Positions 43,596-53,219 of a stretch of 64,000 bases of DNA are shown one piece after another. A model generated the notes under the pieces. That model was given only the letters and a program-made list of their open reading frames with translations. It was not told the DNA's origin and did no database searches. A program made the translations under genes and the position numbers. Source of the stretch: Flavobacterium denitrificans DSM 15936 (GTDB taxonomy: Bacteria; Bacteroidota; Bacteroidia; Flavobacteriales; Flavobacteriaceae); NCBI RefSeq assembly GCF_000425445.1, contig NZ_KE384378.1, positions 625,399-689,398 of the forward strand, written 5' to 3'. Each line of letters opens with the position of its first letter. The first letter of the stretch is position 1.

Positions 43596-44009
43596 ATGAA
43601 AGCATTTAAATTAGAAAACGAACCGAAAATCAAATCTGGATTCAAAACTCCGGAGCATTATTTTGATGATTTTTCGGCGAAAGTTTTACAGCAGATTAAC
43701 GAAAAAGAAGTAAAAGTAATACCATTTTACAAACGTAAAAATGTAATTTCGATTGCTGCGGCCGCAGTAGTTGTTTTTGCATTGATGATCCCTATAGTCA
43801 ATAATTACAATGCTACCTCTAAAGAACTTGACGAAGCTACTTTAGAAGCGTATTTATCATACCAATCCAATTTGAATCAGTATGATTTGATTCAGAATTT
43901 GGACACGAAAGATATCCAAAAACTGAACAAAAATGTTGCCATTGAAGATGAAACTCTTGAAGACATTTTAGCATCGAATCCAAACATCGAACACTTAATT
44001 TCTGAATAA
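43596..44009 (+). CDS. Probable anti-sigma factor, single transmembrane helix
   Basis: 137 residues. The cytoplasmic N-terminal segment (about 1-47) contains GFKTPEHYFDDFSAKVLQQI. One membrane helix follows (VISIAAAAVVVFALMIPIV) and then an acidic periplasmic part (about 75-137). It has no classical zinc ZAS motif. Position directly after the sigma gene, with 33 bp between, is the main reason for the anti-sigma assignment. Confidence 0.65.
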   Translation: MKAFKLENEPKIKSGFKTPEHYFDDFSAKVLQQINEKEVKVIPFYKRKNVISIAAAAVVVFALMIPIVNNYNATSKELDEATLEAYLSYQSNLNQYDLIQNLDTKDIQKLNKNVAIEDETLEDILASNPNIEHLISE

Positions 44010-44026
44010 AAAACAAAACTTAAAAG

Positions 44027-44491
44027 ATGAAAATCAAAAACATATTGCCGATAATTTTATTCCTGGTAAGTTTTTCATTTTATGCTCAAAGCGGTAAAAC
44101 AGATGAAAAACGTGAAAAGATCAAAGCTTATAAAGTTTCTTTTTTAACTACTGAATTAGAACTGACTCCTACTGAGGCTGAAAAATTCTGGCCTATTTAC
44201 AATGCTTACGATGACAGACAATTTGAGTTGAGGCATCAAAAAATGAAAGCGTATTTAGAGCGTCTTAATGACGACAATATTAATTCAATTTCAGAAAAAG
44301 AGGCCGCAGTTCTGCTTTCCCAAATGGAAAGCACTGATAAAGAATTATATCTTTTGCGTGAAAAATACAATTCAAACTTAAAGAAGATACTTTCAGCAAA
44401 GAAAATATTAAAGCTTAAAAAATCTGAAGATGACTTTAACCGAAAATTATTAAAACAATATCGCGATAAAGCAGCAAAAGACAAGGATTAA
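44027..44491 (+). CDS. Periplasmic Spy/CpxP-like helical protein (sigma-operon sensor type)
   Basis: 154 residues. The signal peptide ends YAQS (about 22). The mature part is a long charged helical protein with ELTPTEAEKFWPIYNAYDDR, the LTxxEAxxFWPIY block found in flavobacterial 'sensors of ECF sigma factors', and a Lys-rich C-terminus. It overlaps nothing and lies 17 bp after the anti-sigma gene. It is probably a stress sensor or chaperone for this system, by analogy with CpxP/Spy. Confidence 0.75.
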   Translation: MKIKNILPIILFLVSFSFYAQSGKTDEKREKIKAYKVSFLTTELELTPTEAEKFWPIYNAYDDRQFELRHQKMKAYLERLNDDNINSISEKEAAVLLSQMESTDKELYLLREKYNSNLKKILSAKKILKLKKSEDDFNRKLLKQYRDKAAKDKD

Positions 44492-44508
44492 GAAAAGTAC
44501 AACAGCGA

Positions 44509-44553
44509 CAAACCCCCTATATAATAATACTTACTTTATTATTTAGGGGGTTT
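44509..44553. terminator. Bidirectional terminator between the sigma operon and the YCF48-like gene
   Basis: The long stem AAACCCCCTA / TAGGGGGTTT with AT pairing inside lies between convergent genes. Confidence 0.88.
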
Positions 44554-44575
44554 GTTATTTCTTAAGCACCTGAAT

Positions 44576-45637
44576 TTATATAAAAGTAATTCGGATCAAT
44601 TTATTGTAACCTGCAGCGATCGCCGTATTTTTATTAACAAATCGAATAGTAAAAAGCTTCGAATCATCAGATAATTGTTTCCAAGTTTCACCACCATCTT
44701 GAGAATATTGAATGCCTGAAGCACCCACGCAAACAAGTTCTCTAGCATTGCTGCCCGGAACATACTGAATGCAAGACGCATATCCGAAACCTTGATTCTG
44801 GCCAATCAATTCCCATGTTTTTCCGCCGTCTTTGGTGCAAATCTTATTATCTGAATTTTTCTCGGGAAATTCATAGTCACCACCAGCAGCAAATCCGTGT
44901 TTCGCATCGTAAAAATCAGCTGTAAAAATTCCTGTCATGGCTTTACCTTGAATAATAGGAGTATCTACAACTTTCCATGTTTTTGCTTTATCTGGAGAAT
45001 AAAAAACACGAGATTTTTTTCCACCAGAAACCAGCCATGTATCATTTCCTTTAATTATAATATTAGTATTGCTTGCTGCAAAAGCCGCTTCACCTTGTGT
45101 ATTTGTAGGCAACTTATCCGAAAGTAATTTTGTCCAAGTTTCCCCACCGTCGCGGGTAACAATTATCGAAAAAGTATCTTCGGTAGGATCTCCAATTGCA
45201 ATTCCTTCTTTGTCATTCCAGAATTGCATACTATCGTAAAACACTTTTGAATGCACCTCTTTATAAACTAATTTTACTTTTCTAGTTTTTTTATCAATCT
45301 GATACAACAAAGCAGGATTGGCAACACTTAATAAAAATACGCTTTTTGAATTTTGAGCAATGCTTCTAAATTCTAAATTAAGTGTATCGCGATAAATATG
45401 ATCTTCAAATTTTTCTCTCTTATCTAAATCAAAACAGCCAAAACGAGAATTATCAGCTCCATACCAAATTTTATTATTATCAATTGCAATGGCACGAATA
45501 CTAATTTTATCTTGAAATAAAACTTCGGTCTGCATTGAAACAAAGCCTCCTGCAACTGGTGCTTTATCATTATTTTTCAACGCTTTAAAGGATACCAATA
45601 AAACAAATAAACTAAAAAATAATATTAATTTTCTCAT
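44576..45637 (-). CDS. YCF48/BNR-repeat secreted protein
   Basis: 353 residues. The N-terminal hydrophobic signal segment (LILFFSLFVLLVSFKA) is followed by a beta-propeller built of BNR/YCF48-like blades with repeated DGGETW or DGGKTW turns (VTRDGGETWTKLL, CTKDGGKTWELIG, YSQDGGETWKQLS) and YSPDKAKTWKVVD. Similar proteins are annotated as photosystem II stability factor-like or 'oxidoreductase'; in non-photosynthetic bacteria the role is unknown. Monocistronic. Confidence 0.85.
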   Translation of the reverse strand: MRKLILFFSLFVLLVSFKALKNNDKAPVAGGFVSMQTEVLFQDKISIRAIAIDNNKIWYGADNSRFGCFDLDKREKFEDHIYRDTLNLEFRSIAQNSKSVFLLSVANPALLYQIDKKTRKVKLVYKEVHSKVFYDSMQFWNDKEGIAIGDPTEDTFSIIVTRDGGETWTKLLSDKLPTNTQGEAAFAASNTNIIIKGNDTWLVSGGKKSRVFYSPDKAKTWKVVDTPIIQGKAMTGIFTADFYDAKHGFAAGGDYEFPEKNSDNKICTKDGGKTWELIGQNQGFGYASCIQYVPGSNARELVCVGASGIQYSQDGGETWKQLSDDSKLFTIRFVNKNTAIAAGYNKLIRITFI

Positions 45638-45874
45638 GTAGGTTAAGATTTAGTTGTTGCTAAAATACAATTATTTATAACATATAAAATAGCTTTTGTT
45701 TTTTTTGATAATAATCTTTTTAACAGTCTTTTTTACAAAATCAAAATCAAAAAGAGACACATAAAACATAACAGATTAACAACCAAATAATTAAATCAAA
45801 CAGAACCTAAAATTATTTTTTTGGCACAGTAATTGAATATTCCCTAACAACTAATTTTTTTAATATTATTTGCC

Positions 45875-47140
45875 ATGAAAGCGCACCTACTTATACTAGC
45901 ATTTTTAGCCATCGGATTAAATTCTTGTGCTGCACAAAATCAAGCTACGGTTTATGCAAAAAACTCAGATATCAGCGATAACTTAGATTTAAGAGCAGTT
46001 GCATCGATGTTTGGGGAATCAGCAAATCTTCAAGATTTTGAAAGAAGATTAAATGATCCAAAATACCAAATATCAAATCTTGACTTAAATGGCGACGATC
46101 AAGTTGATTATTTACGTGTAATTGAATCTGTAGAAAACAGAACGCACGTCGTAATTATCCAGGCTGTTTTAGACCGCGATGTTTATCAAGACGTTGCAAC
46201 AATTGACGTAGAAAGAGACAATTACAACAAAGTTAGCGTTCAAGTAGTAGGAAATGCATATTTATATGGTGCAAATTACATTTATGAGCCTGTTTACAAT
46301 GTTGTTCCTGTAATTTATGGTTCATTTTGGATCACAAACTACAGACCATACTATTCAACTTGGTCTTGGGGCTACTATCCAACATATTATACAGCATGGA
46401 GACCTTACCCTGTTTACAGATATAGAAACAACATAAATATTTGCATCAATACAAATTACAGTTACAACTATGTAAACTACAGAAGAAGTTACAGAGCCCC
46501 TGTTATTTATGAATCAAGACGTACTTACGGCTACGAAAGAATGAGACCTAATTACAGTTTTGCAGACAGACATAATAATGTAAGCAACAGATACGATTTA
46601 GATCAAAGAAGAGCTGCTAACAGATCGTATGCAACTCAAAACAATAACAGTCCAGTAAGATCAAGTGCAGGCAGACCTCAATATGGAGAAAATAGAGCGT
46701 CAGACAGAAACTATGCAACAAACAGAACTTCTGATAGAAGCTTTAACACAAATCGTCCTTCTGTAACGAATAGAGAAAATAATGTTTCCTCTAATTCGTC
46801 TTCAAGACCAGAAGTAAGAAATAATGTTCCTGCCACTGCACCAAGAGAAAATTCTAATAACAGAAATTATACAAATAGAGTATCAAATCAAAACAATGAT
46901 ACACCAAGAAGCTATTCTGAAAATAGAGGGAATTCAATGAGCAGGTCAAACACGCAAAGAACTGCTCCTGCACAACCGTCAAGAAGCTATTCTGAAAACA
47001 GAGGGAATTCTGAAAACAGATCTTATAGCGCAAGACCACAGAGTGCACCACGTTCTGAGGCTCCGCAAGCCAGACAAGAATCTAGAGGTGGCGAGCAACA
47101 AAGAGAAAGTGGATCAAGAGGTGGTGGCAGAAGAGGCTAA
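45875..47140 (+). CDS. Lipoprotein with Tyr-rich core and Arg/Asn/Ser-rich repetitive tail
   Basis: 421 residues. Lipobox LNSC (Cys about 18). A folded region is about 30-130 (LDLRAVASMFGESANLQDF, LNGDDQVDYLRVIE), then a Tyr/Trp-rich stretch (STWSWGYYPTYYTAWRPYP). From about residue 215 to the end it is low complexity, with Arg, Asn and Ser and near-repeats such as RSYSENRGNS twice and SDRNYATNRTSDRSFNTN. The basic tail would bind polyanions; function unknown. The ATG at 45875 is well placed. Confidence 0.75.
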   Translation: MKAHLLILAFLAIGLNSCAAQNQATVYAKNSDISDNLDLRAVASMFGESANLQDFERRLNDPKYQISNLDLNGDDQVDYLRVIESVENRTHVVIIQAVLDRDVYQDVATIDVERDNYNKVSVQVVGNAYLYGANYIYEPVYNVVPVIYGSFWITNYRPYYSTWSWGYYPTYYTAWRPYPVYRYRNNINICINTNYSYNYVNYRRSYRAPVIYESRRTYGYERMRPNYSFADRHNNVSNRYDLDQRRAANRSYATQNNNSPVRSSAGRPQYGENRASDRNYATNRTSDRSFNTNRPSVTNRENNVSSNSSSRPEVRNNVPATAPRENSNNRNYTNRVSNQNNDTPRSYSENRGNSMSRSNTQRTAPAQPSRSYSENRGNSENRSYSARPQSAPRSEAPQARQESRGGEQQRESGSRGGGRRG

Positions 47141-47163
47141 TAGAAAAAACATATTTCTGAAAT

Positions 47164-47200
47164 AAAAAAAAAGCACAATTTACAGATTGTGCTTTTTTTT
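47164..47200 (+). terminator. Terminator after the 421-aa lipoprotein gene
   Basis: The stem AAAAAGCACAAT / ATTGTGCTTTTT with eight T. Confidence 0.9.
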
Positions 47201-47273
47201 ATCTTTTTATTTATAATTGCTGCTAATTTATTTTAAAACAGTAAATTTGCAACCGTCTTTTATAAAATCAAAC

Positions 47274-49250
47274 ATGAGCGCAGCGCATAAAAACTTACAT
47301 AGTAAGTTGTCTATAGGTGGTCTATTGATCACGTTAGGAATTATTTATGGAGATATTGGCACTTCTCCATTGTATGTAATGAAAGCCATTCTTGGTGAGT
47401 ACGCGATAAATTCGGATATTGTTTTGGGAGGTATTTCCTGCGTTTTTTGGACTTTGACGCTTCAAACTACAATAAAATATGTACTTATTACTTTAAGTGC
47501 TGACAATCATGGTGAAGGTGGGATTTTTGCTCTTTATGCTTTAGTTAAGAAAACAAAAATTCAATGGCTCATTGTACCCGCCATCATTGGAGGAAGTGCG
47601 CTTTTGGCCGACGGAATCATTACACCACCCATCTCTATTTCATCTGCAGTTGAAGGAATTAGGGCATTCTACCCAACAATGGAAACGAAAACCATTATTT
47701 CTATTGTAATTGCAATTCTATTTATTTTATTTACGATTCAGCAATTTGGAACAAAATTGGTAGGAAAGTTTTTTGCAACAATGATGCTGATTTGGTTTGC
47801 GATGCTGGGAACATTAGGAGTTATTCAGATTGTGCAACATCCAGAAGTAATAAAAGCGATTAACCCATATTACGCTTATCATTTATTATCGATCCATCCC
47901 GACGGCTTTTTCGTTCTTGGTTTTGTATTTCTTTGTACTACAGGAGCTGAAGCTTTATATTCAGATATGGGGCATTGCGGAAGAAAAAACATCAGAATTA
48001 GCTGGATTTTTGTGAAAGCAACATTAGTGCTAAACTATTTCGGACAAGCTGCTTATTTGATTCATCATGAAGGCAGTACGTTACAGCAATTAGGCGGTGA
48101 AAACGGAAATCCGTTTTACTTAATTATGCCTCACTGGTTTCTTCCTTTTGGAATTGTTGTAGCGACTTTAGCGGCCGTAATTGCTTCTCAAGCACTTATC
48201 AGCGGTTCATTTACTTTGATCAATGAAGCTATGCGTTTGAATTTCTGGCCAAAAGTAAAAATCAAATATCCTACAGAAGTTAAAGGACAATTATATATTC
48301 CATCTATAAACTGGCTTTTATTTTTTGGTTGCGTCGGCATTGTACTGCACTTCGAAAAGTCAGGAAACATGGAACATGCTTATGGCCTTGCCATTATTTT
48401 ATGCATGATCATGACCACAATTCTGCTGAATTACTACTTGATCATGAAGCGTGTAAAACTGTATTTTATGGTGCCGCTGATTACGATTTATTTATTGATT
48501 GAATTTAGTTTCCTTTTTGCAAATATTACCAAATTTGCAGAAGGTGGCTATGTTACTTTAATCATTGCGATGCTTTTGATTTCGATTATGACGATTTGGT
48601 ATTTAGCTAAGAAAATCAATAAAAACTATACGAAAGTTGTCAAAATTGAGGATTACAAAAAAGTATTAGTAGAATTGAGCAAAGACTTATCCATTCCTAA
48701 GTATGCAACGCATTTAGTATATATGACAAATGCAAACCGTACGGATGAATTGGAGGAAAAAGTAATTTATTCGATTTTGCAAAAACGCCCAAAAAGAGCC
48801 GATATTTACTGGTTTGTTCACGTCAATGTTCTTGCCGAACCTTATAAAACAGAATATAAAGTTACTGAAATTGCAAAAGACGACATTTACAGAATTGACT
48901 TTAATTTAGGATTTAGAGAACCTACAAAAATCAATTTGATGTTTAGAGAAGTAATTCGTGACATGGTAAAACGTGGAGAAGTAGATATTACCAGCCGTTA
49001 TGAGTCTTTGAACAAAAACAATATCATTGGAGATTTCAAATTTGTATTGTCTGAGAAATTCTTATCAAACGACAATGATTTAAGATGGCACGAAAATATT
49101 ATCATGAACTCTTATTTCTTTATCAAAAAACTGAGTTTATCTGAAGAAAGAGCATTTGGTTTAGATAGTAGCTCGGTTAAAATTGAAAAATTCCCAATGG
49201 TACTTCACGCTCCTGAAAATATTGGATTGACCCGAATTATCAAAAATTAA
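47274..49250 (+). CDS. kup: Kup-type potassium uptake permease
   Basis: 658 residues from ATG 47274; the frame continues to 47217, but TAAATTTG at 47242-47249 is the likely promoter, so the shorter start is chosen. There are about 12 membrane helices. The family signature is near the N-terminus (LGIIYGDIGTSPLYVMKAI), followed by LSADNHGEGGIFALYAL and LADGIITPPISISSAVEG. The hydrophilic C-terminal domain begins near residue 450. It imports K+ with protons. Confidence 0.95.
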   Translation: MSAAHKNLHSKLSIGGLLITLGIIYGDIGTSPLYVMKAILGEYAINSDIVLGGISCVFWTLTLQTTIKYVLITLSADNHGEGGIFALYALVKKTKIQWLIVPAIIGGSALLADGIITPPISISSAVEGIRAFYPTMETKTIISIVIAILFILFTIQQFGTKLVGKFFATMMLIWFAMLGTLGVIQIVQHPEVIKAINPYYAYHLLSIHPDGFFVLGFVFLCTTGAEALYSDMGHCGRKNIRISWIFVKATLVLNYFGQAAYLIHHEGSTLQQLGGENGNPFYLIMPHWFLPFGIVVATLAAVIASQALISGSFTLINEAMRLNFWPKVKIKYPTEVKGQLYIPSINWLLFFGCVGIVLHFEKSGNMEHAYGLAIILCMIMTTILLNYYLIMKRVKLYFMVPLITIYLLIEFSFLFANITKFAEGGYVTLIIAMLLISIMTIWYLAKKINKNYTKVVKIEDYKKVLVELSKDLSIPKYATHLVYMTNANRTDELEEKVIYSILQKRPKRADIYWFVHVNVLAEPYKTEYKVTEIAKDDIYRIDFNLGFREPTKINLMFREVIRDMVKRGEVDITSRYESLNKNNIIGDFKFVLSEKFLSNDNDLRWHENIIMNSYFFIKKLSLSEERAFGLDSSSVKIEKFPMVLHAPENIGLTRIIKN

Positions 49251-49270
49251 TTTTTTACAAAATATTTCAA

Positions 49271-49308
49271 AAAAAACACTCTTTTAAAACTTTACTAGAG
49301 TGTTTTTT
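49271..49308 (+). terminator. Terminator of kup
   Basis: The stem AAAACACTCT / AGAGTGTTTTTT with T-run. Confidence 0.82.
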
Positions 49309-49372
49309 CATTTCAAATGAAAGTTAAAATGAACAATCAAAATTAAAAATTTAACTTTCAATCAATTAATAG

Positions 49373-49380
49373 TACCTTTG
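49373..49380 (+). promoter_or_regulatory. -7 element of the RsmB-like gene
   Basis: TACCTTTG, 17 nt before ATG 49398. Confidence 0.45.
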
Positions 49381-49397
49381 CAACTCAAATTATTAAA

Positions 49398-50612
49398 ATG
49401 AGATTACACAGAAATTTAGTTTATACTACCATCGATTCTTTAAATGCTATTTTCAATGAAGGAGAATATGCAGACAAAGTGGTAGCCAGAGCATTAAAAA
49501 AAGACAAACGTTGGGGAAGTTCCGACAGGAAGTTTGTTGCTGAAACCATATACGAAATTGTTCGCTGGAAACGTCTATACGCAGAAATCGCTGAAGTAAA
49601 AGAACCTTACGACAGAGATAACTTATGGAGGATGTTTGCTGTTTGGGCAGTTTTAAGAGGATATCCAATTCCAGATTGGAGACAATTGGAAGGAACTCCT
49701 GAAAGAAAAATAAAAGGCCGTTTTGACGAACTTTCAAAAGTTAGAGCTTTAAAAGAATCTATTCCCGATTGGATGGATGAATTGGGAGTGAAAGAATTAG
49801 GCGAAAAAGTTTGGTCAAAAGAAATTGCGGCTCAAAACCAACCAGCAAAAGTTATACTAAGAACGAATACGCTTAAAGGAACGAAAGAAAGCCTAAGGAA
49901 TACACTGATGGATTTAAATATTGAAACAGAATATTTGAAAGATCAGCCAGAAGCTTTGGTTTTAAAAGAAAGAGCAAACGTATTCTTGACAGACGCTTTT
50001 AAACAAGGTTTGTTTGAAGTTCAAGATGCCAATTCACAACTAGTGGCAGGTTTCTTAGATGTTCAGCCAGGAATGCGCGTTGTTGATACATGTGCTGGAG
50101 CGGGCGGAAAAACATTGCATATGGCTTCATTAATGAACAACAAAGGCCAATTGATTGCAATGGATTTGTACGAAAGCAAATTGAAACAATTAAAATTGAG
50201 AGCTAAAAGAAATGGTGCTTTTAATATTGAATATCGAATTATCGACAGCACAAAAGTGATCAAAAAATTACACGAAAAAGCAGATCGTGTTTTAATTGAC
50301 GCACCTTGTAGCGGACTTGGAGTTTTGAAAAGAAATCCAGATTCTAAATGGAAATTACAGCCTGAATTTATTGACAACATTCGTAAAGTGCAAAGCGAAG
50401 TTTTAGAAAGCTATTCTAAAATCGTAAAACCTGGCGGAAAATTAGTTTATGCAACTTGCTCTGTTTTGCCTTCCGAAAATCAAGAGCAAGTAGAAAAATT
50501 CCTGAAAACAGAAATTGGACAACAATTCAAATTTATTGAAGACAGAAAAATGTTGGCTTCTGAATCTGGTTTTGACGGATTCTATATGGCACTTTTGGAA
50601 CGTAAAAAATAA
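49398..50612 (+). CDS. RsmB/NOP-type RNA (cytosine-5) methyltransferase
   Basis: 404 residues. The N-terminal NusB-like helical region is followed by a Rossmann methyltransferase. The SAM motif is VVDTCAGAGGKTLHMAS. The catalytic pair is present: motif IV DAPCSGLGVLKRNPD and motif VI YATCSVLPSENQEQ, each with the conserved Cys. It modifies rRNA or tRNA cytosine; 16S rRNA C967 is the E. coli RsmB target, but the exact target here is not deducible. Confidence 0.9.
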   Translation: MRLHRNLVYTTIDSLNAIFNEGEYADKVVARALKKDKRWGSSDRKFVAETIYEIVRWKRLYAEIAEVKEPYDRDNLWRMFAVWAVLRGYPIPDWRQLEGTPERKIKGRFDELSKVRALKESIPDWMDELGVKELGEKVWSKEIAAQNQPAKVILRTNTLKGTKESLRNTLMDLNIETEYLKDQPEALVLKERANVFLTDAFKQGLFEVQDANSQLVAGFLDVQPGMRVVDTCAGAGGKTLHMASLMNNKGQLIAMDLYESKLKQLKLRAKRNGAFNIEYRIIDSTKVIKKLHEKADRVLIDAPCSGLGVLKRNPDSKWKLQPEFIDNIRKVQSEVLESYSKIVKPGGKLVYATCSVLPSENQEQVEKFLKTEIGQQFKFIEDRKMLASESGFDGFYMALLERKK

Positions 50613-50635
50613 AAGAATTAAATCCTACAATACTG

Positions 50636-50678
50636 AAAAATCCCAAATTCCAATTGTTATTGAAATTTGGGATTTTTT
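50636..50678. terminator. Terminator between the methyltransferase gene and convergent menE
   Basis: AAAAATCCCAAATT / AATTTGGGATTTTTT stem with T-run, usable on both strands. Confidence 0.88.
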
Positions 50679-50691
50679 ATATCGTACTTTT

Positions 50692-51735
50692 TTACGATTG
50701 CAAAGATGGTTTTCTTAGCAACTTTCCATTTTCGTTTTCTTTAAATTTCGGAACAAAGACAATTTCTTTTGGTTTCTCGAATTTTCCTAAAAAATCAAAA
50801 AAATCAGGAGCAAATTCTTGTTTTTCACCTTCAATTACCAAAATCAGTTTTTCCCCTAAAACAGAATCATGAACCCCAGTTACAAAAAACCTATTTGGAA
50901 TTTTCCCTATTAATTTCGCTTCAATCTGTTCAGGAATCAGCTTCACTCCTCCACTATTGATTACATTATCGATTCTTCCTAAAAAAACAAATTGATTGTC
51001 GTTTATCAATTCAACCAAATCATTAGTAACAATTGGCTCATCAGAAATAGATGAAACATAAATCACCAAACAACCACGATCATCTTTTTCAATTTTTACA
51101 TTTGGCAAAATGGAAAAAGCACTTTCTCCAACCTTTTTGGCCGCAATATGTGTAATGGTTTCTGTCATTCCATATGTCTCATATATTTCGCCGTTTAGTT
51201 TTAACAATTCTGCTTCAAGAGCCGAATCGATTTTGGCACCACCAATAATTAGCTTTTTTACATTTTTCAGTTTATCAATTGAATTTTGAACCTGTAGCGG
51301 AACCATTGCAACAAAATCATATTTTTCTGAATTAAAAGCCAAAGGTTCTGTGCTTGGTGCTTTCACATCGATATCAAGACCTAAAATCAGACTTCTCACA
51401 AGCATCATTTTTCCAGCAATAAATTGCGTTGGCAAACACAGCAAAGCTCGATCACCTGGCTCCAAACCAAAAAAATCGCCCGTTGCCAAAGCCGACTGGA
51501 TCATTGCCTGCTTTTCTAATCTGACTAATTTTGGAAGCCCAGTAGTTCCTGAAGTCTTCATTTCGATATAATCTTTATTATCAAACCAATCCAGCAAAAA
51601 TTCACCTATGGCGCGCTCATATATATCACCTTCCTTAATGAAACTATACCCAACACGGCATAAATCTTTCGCATTTAAATGATATCCGTTGATTTTAAAA
51701 TAATTATGTACATTTTTATGTGTTAGTTGTGTCAT
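50692..51735 (-). CDS. menE: O-succinylbenzoate-CoA ligase
   Basis: 347 residues from ATG 51735; the frame runs on to 51801 into the preceding gene without support. An adenylate-forming enzyme: MKTSGTTGLPKLVRLEK is the AMP-binding loop, IYETYGMTETITHIA the second motif, and FLGRIDNVINSGGVKLIPE the hinge with ENENGKLLRKP at the end carrying the late Lys. It is shorter than typical acyl-CoA ligases, as in Bacteroidota MenE. It acts in menaquinone synthesis. It is 20 bp downstream of the CPBP protease gene on the same strand. Confidence 0.85.
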   Translation of the reverse strand: MTQLTHKNVHNYFKINGYHLNAKDLCRVGYSFIKEGDIYERAIGEFLLDWFDNKDYIEMKTSGTTGLPKLVRLEKQAMIQSALATGDFFGLEPGDRALLCLPTQFIAGKMMLVRSLILGLDIDVKAPSTEPLAFNSEKYDFVAMVPLQVQNSIDKLKNVKKLIIGGAKIDSALEAELLKLNGEIYETYGMTETITHIAAKKVGESAFSILPNVKIEKDDRGCLVIYVSSISDEPIVTNDLVELINDNQFVFLGRIDNVINSGGVKLIPEQIEAKLIGKIPNRFFVTGVHDSVLGEKLILVIEGEKQEFAPDFFDFLGKFEKPKEIVFVPKFKENENGKLLRKPSLQS

Positions 51736-51755
51736 AATTGTAAAATTAAAGATTC

Positions 51756-52673
51756 TTAAATATTTATTTTGCCAGTTAATTTTTCTTTCCAATTTGTCCA
51801 TTTATACTTTTTGCTGAAAACCAAAAGCAGTATAGGATAAACAATTACTACTGGCAAAATCACATCAAGGCCCGCTGAAGGTTCAGACATATCTTTAAAA
51901 ATCGAATGTGTCTGAAAAACAGTCCAATCTGAAGTCACCAATAAAGCACCTGTTAAATTATTTGCAGCATGGAAACCGAGCGCCAGCTCCATTCCTTCAT
52001 CCATGAGTGTAATGACTCCTAAAAACAAACCGGTTCCTATGTAGTAAACCATAATAATATAGCCCATTTTTGCTACTTCAGGATTAAAAACATGCATTGA
52101 CCCAAAGATCAAAGATGTCATCAATAATGGAAACCATCTGTTTTTAGCCAAATTTGCAAAACCTTGCATTAAATACCCTCTAAAAACATACTCTTCAGTA
52201 CTGGTTTGAATTGGAATAAGCAATGTTGCAACTACTACTAAAATCAAAAAAGGGATCAATTTAAAATTCCATATAAATTTTTCAGGATCTTTTAAATAAA
52301 CAGCCCAAAAGCTTAGACCTGAACAAATTGCCCAGACAACAAACGAAAACAAAATACGGTTCCAATCTACTTTTTTCCGCGATGTTGTAACCGATAAAAG
52401 TGTTTGTTTATGAAGATATTTTACAACCAAATAAACACCTCCAAACGCAAATACAAAAGAAATCATGACCAGAAACAAAGTCAAATTCGGTTCAAATATT
52501 TTCAAAACCGCATCATTATTAGTCGGAATTTCTGTTTTATTGACATAACTGGAATATAGTACCGCCACAGAAAGCGGAATTTGTCCAATAAATGAAGCTA
52601 TGATGATAATTACTGACCCTATTAGATACAGAAAAAATTTATTGTGAGGCTTAATTCCTTGTTCTAAAAACAT
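51756..52673 (-). CDS. CPBP-family intramembrane metalloprotease
   Basis: 305 residues from ATG 52673 (MFLEQGIKPHNK); the open frame reaches 52802, but that part overlaps the divergent arsC promoter region and is not protein-like. About seven membrane helices. The catalytic motifs of the CAAX/Rce1-like (ABI) family are complete: TSTEEYVFRGYLMQG (EExxxR), an F/H motif in IFGSMHVFNPE and LGFHAANNLTG (HxxxN). The substrate is unknown. It forms a unit with menE. Confidence 0.9.
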   Translation of the reverse strand: MFLEQGIKPHNKFFLYLIGSVIIIIASFIGQIPLSVAVLYSSYVNKTEIPTNNDAVLKIFEPNLTLFLVMISFVFAFGGVYLVVKYLHKQTLLSVTTSRKKVDWNRILFSFVVWAICSGLSFWAVYLKDPEKFIWNFKLIPFLILVVVATLLIPIQTSTEEYVFRGYLMQGFANLAKNRWFPLLMTSLIFGSMHVFNPEVAKMGYIIMVYYIGTGLFLGVITLMDEGMELALGFHAANNLTGALLVTSDWTVFQTHSIFKDMSEPSAGLDVILPVVIVYPILLLVFSKKYKWTNWKEKLTGKINI

Positions 52674-52784
52674 TAAATATAATTTTAAAAATGAGAATTC
52701 AATTTGATTAGTAAATAGTATTTTTGAAGTGCTAAAACACCTATTTTTTGCGTTAACTATCTTACAATATCTAAATATAACAAA

Positions 52785-53129
52785 ATGATACAAATTTACC
52801 ATAATCCTCGTTGCGGAAAATCAAGAAACTGTTTGGCTTTTATCGACCAATCGAAGCAAGAGTTCAAAATCATCCCATATTTAACTGATACACCAAGCTT
52901 TACAGAATTAAAAGATTTACTTGTAAAATTAAATCTTGACCCTATTCAATTAGTTCGCATCAAAGAAAATATTTGGATTGAAAATTATAAAGGAAAAAAA
53001 ATGAGCAATGATGAAATTATTCAGGCAATGGTCGAAAATCCAATTTTAATTGAACGCCCTATTGTCATTAAAGATGGAAAAGCGATTATTGGAAGAGATC
53101 TTGACCGTGTTGCTGATTTTCTTAAATAA
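52785..53129 (+). CDS. arsC: ArsC-family (glutaredoxin-type) reductase
   Basis: 114 residues with a thioredoxin-like fold. The catalytic Cys is in IYHNPRCGKSRNCLAF, followed by the Arg of NPILIERPIVI and by IIGRDLDRV, matching the arsenate reductase Arg triad positions. No ars regulator or pump is adjacent, so the physiological substrate is uncertain and a YffB/Spx-like role is possible. Divergent from the CPBP gene. Confidence 0.87.
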   Translation: MIQIYHNPRCGKSRNCLAFIDQSKQEFKIIPYLTDTPSFTELKDLLVKLNLDPIQLVRIKENIWIENYKGKKMSNDEIIQAMVENPILIERPIVIKDGKAIIGRDLDRVADFLK

Positions 53130-53219
53130 AAAAAGTCGAATTAACATTTTTTTGTGATTTTACACTTTAAACCTAAAATACAATTTTGCGTCTAAGGAGT
53201 ATATGAAACCAAAAATAAA

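Noticed and set aside
52674..52802. N-terminal extension of the CPBP protease
   Set aside because: It overlaps the start of the divergent arsC gene and its promoter region, and does not look like the family.
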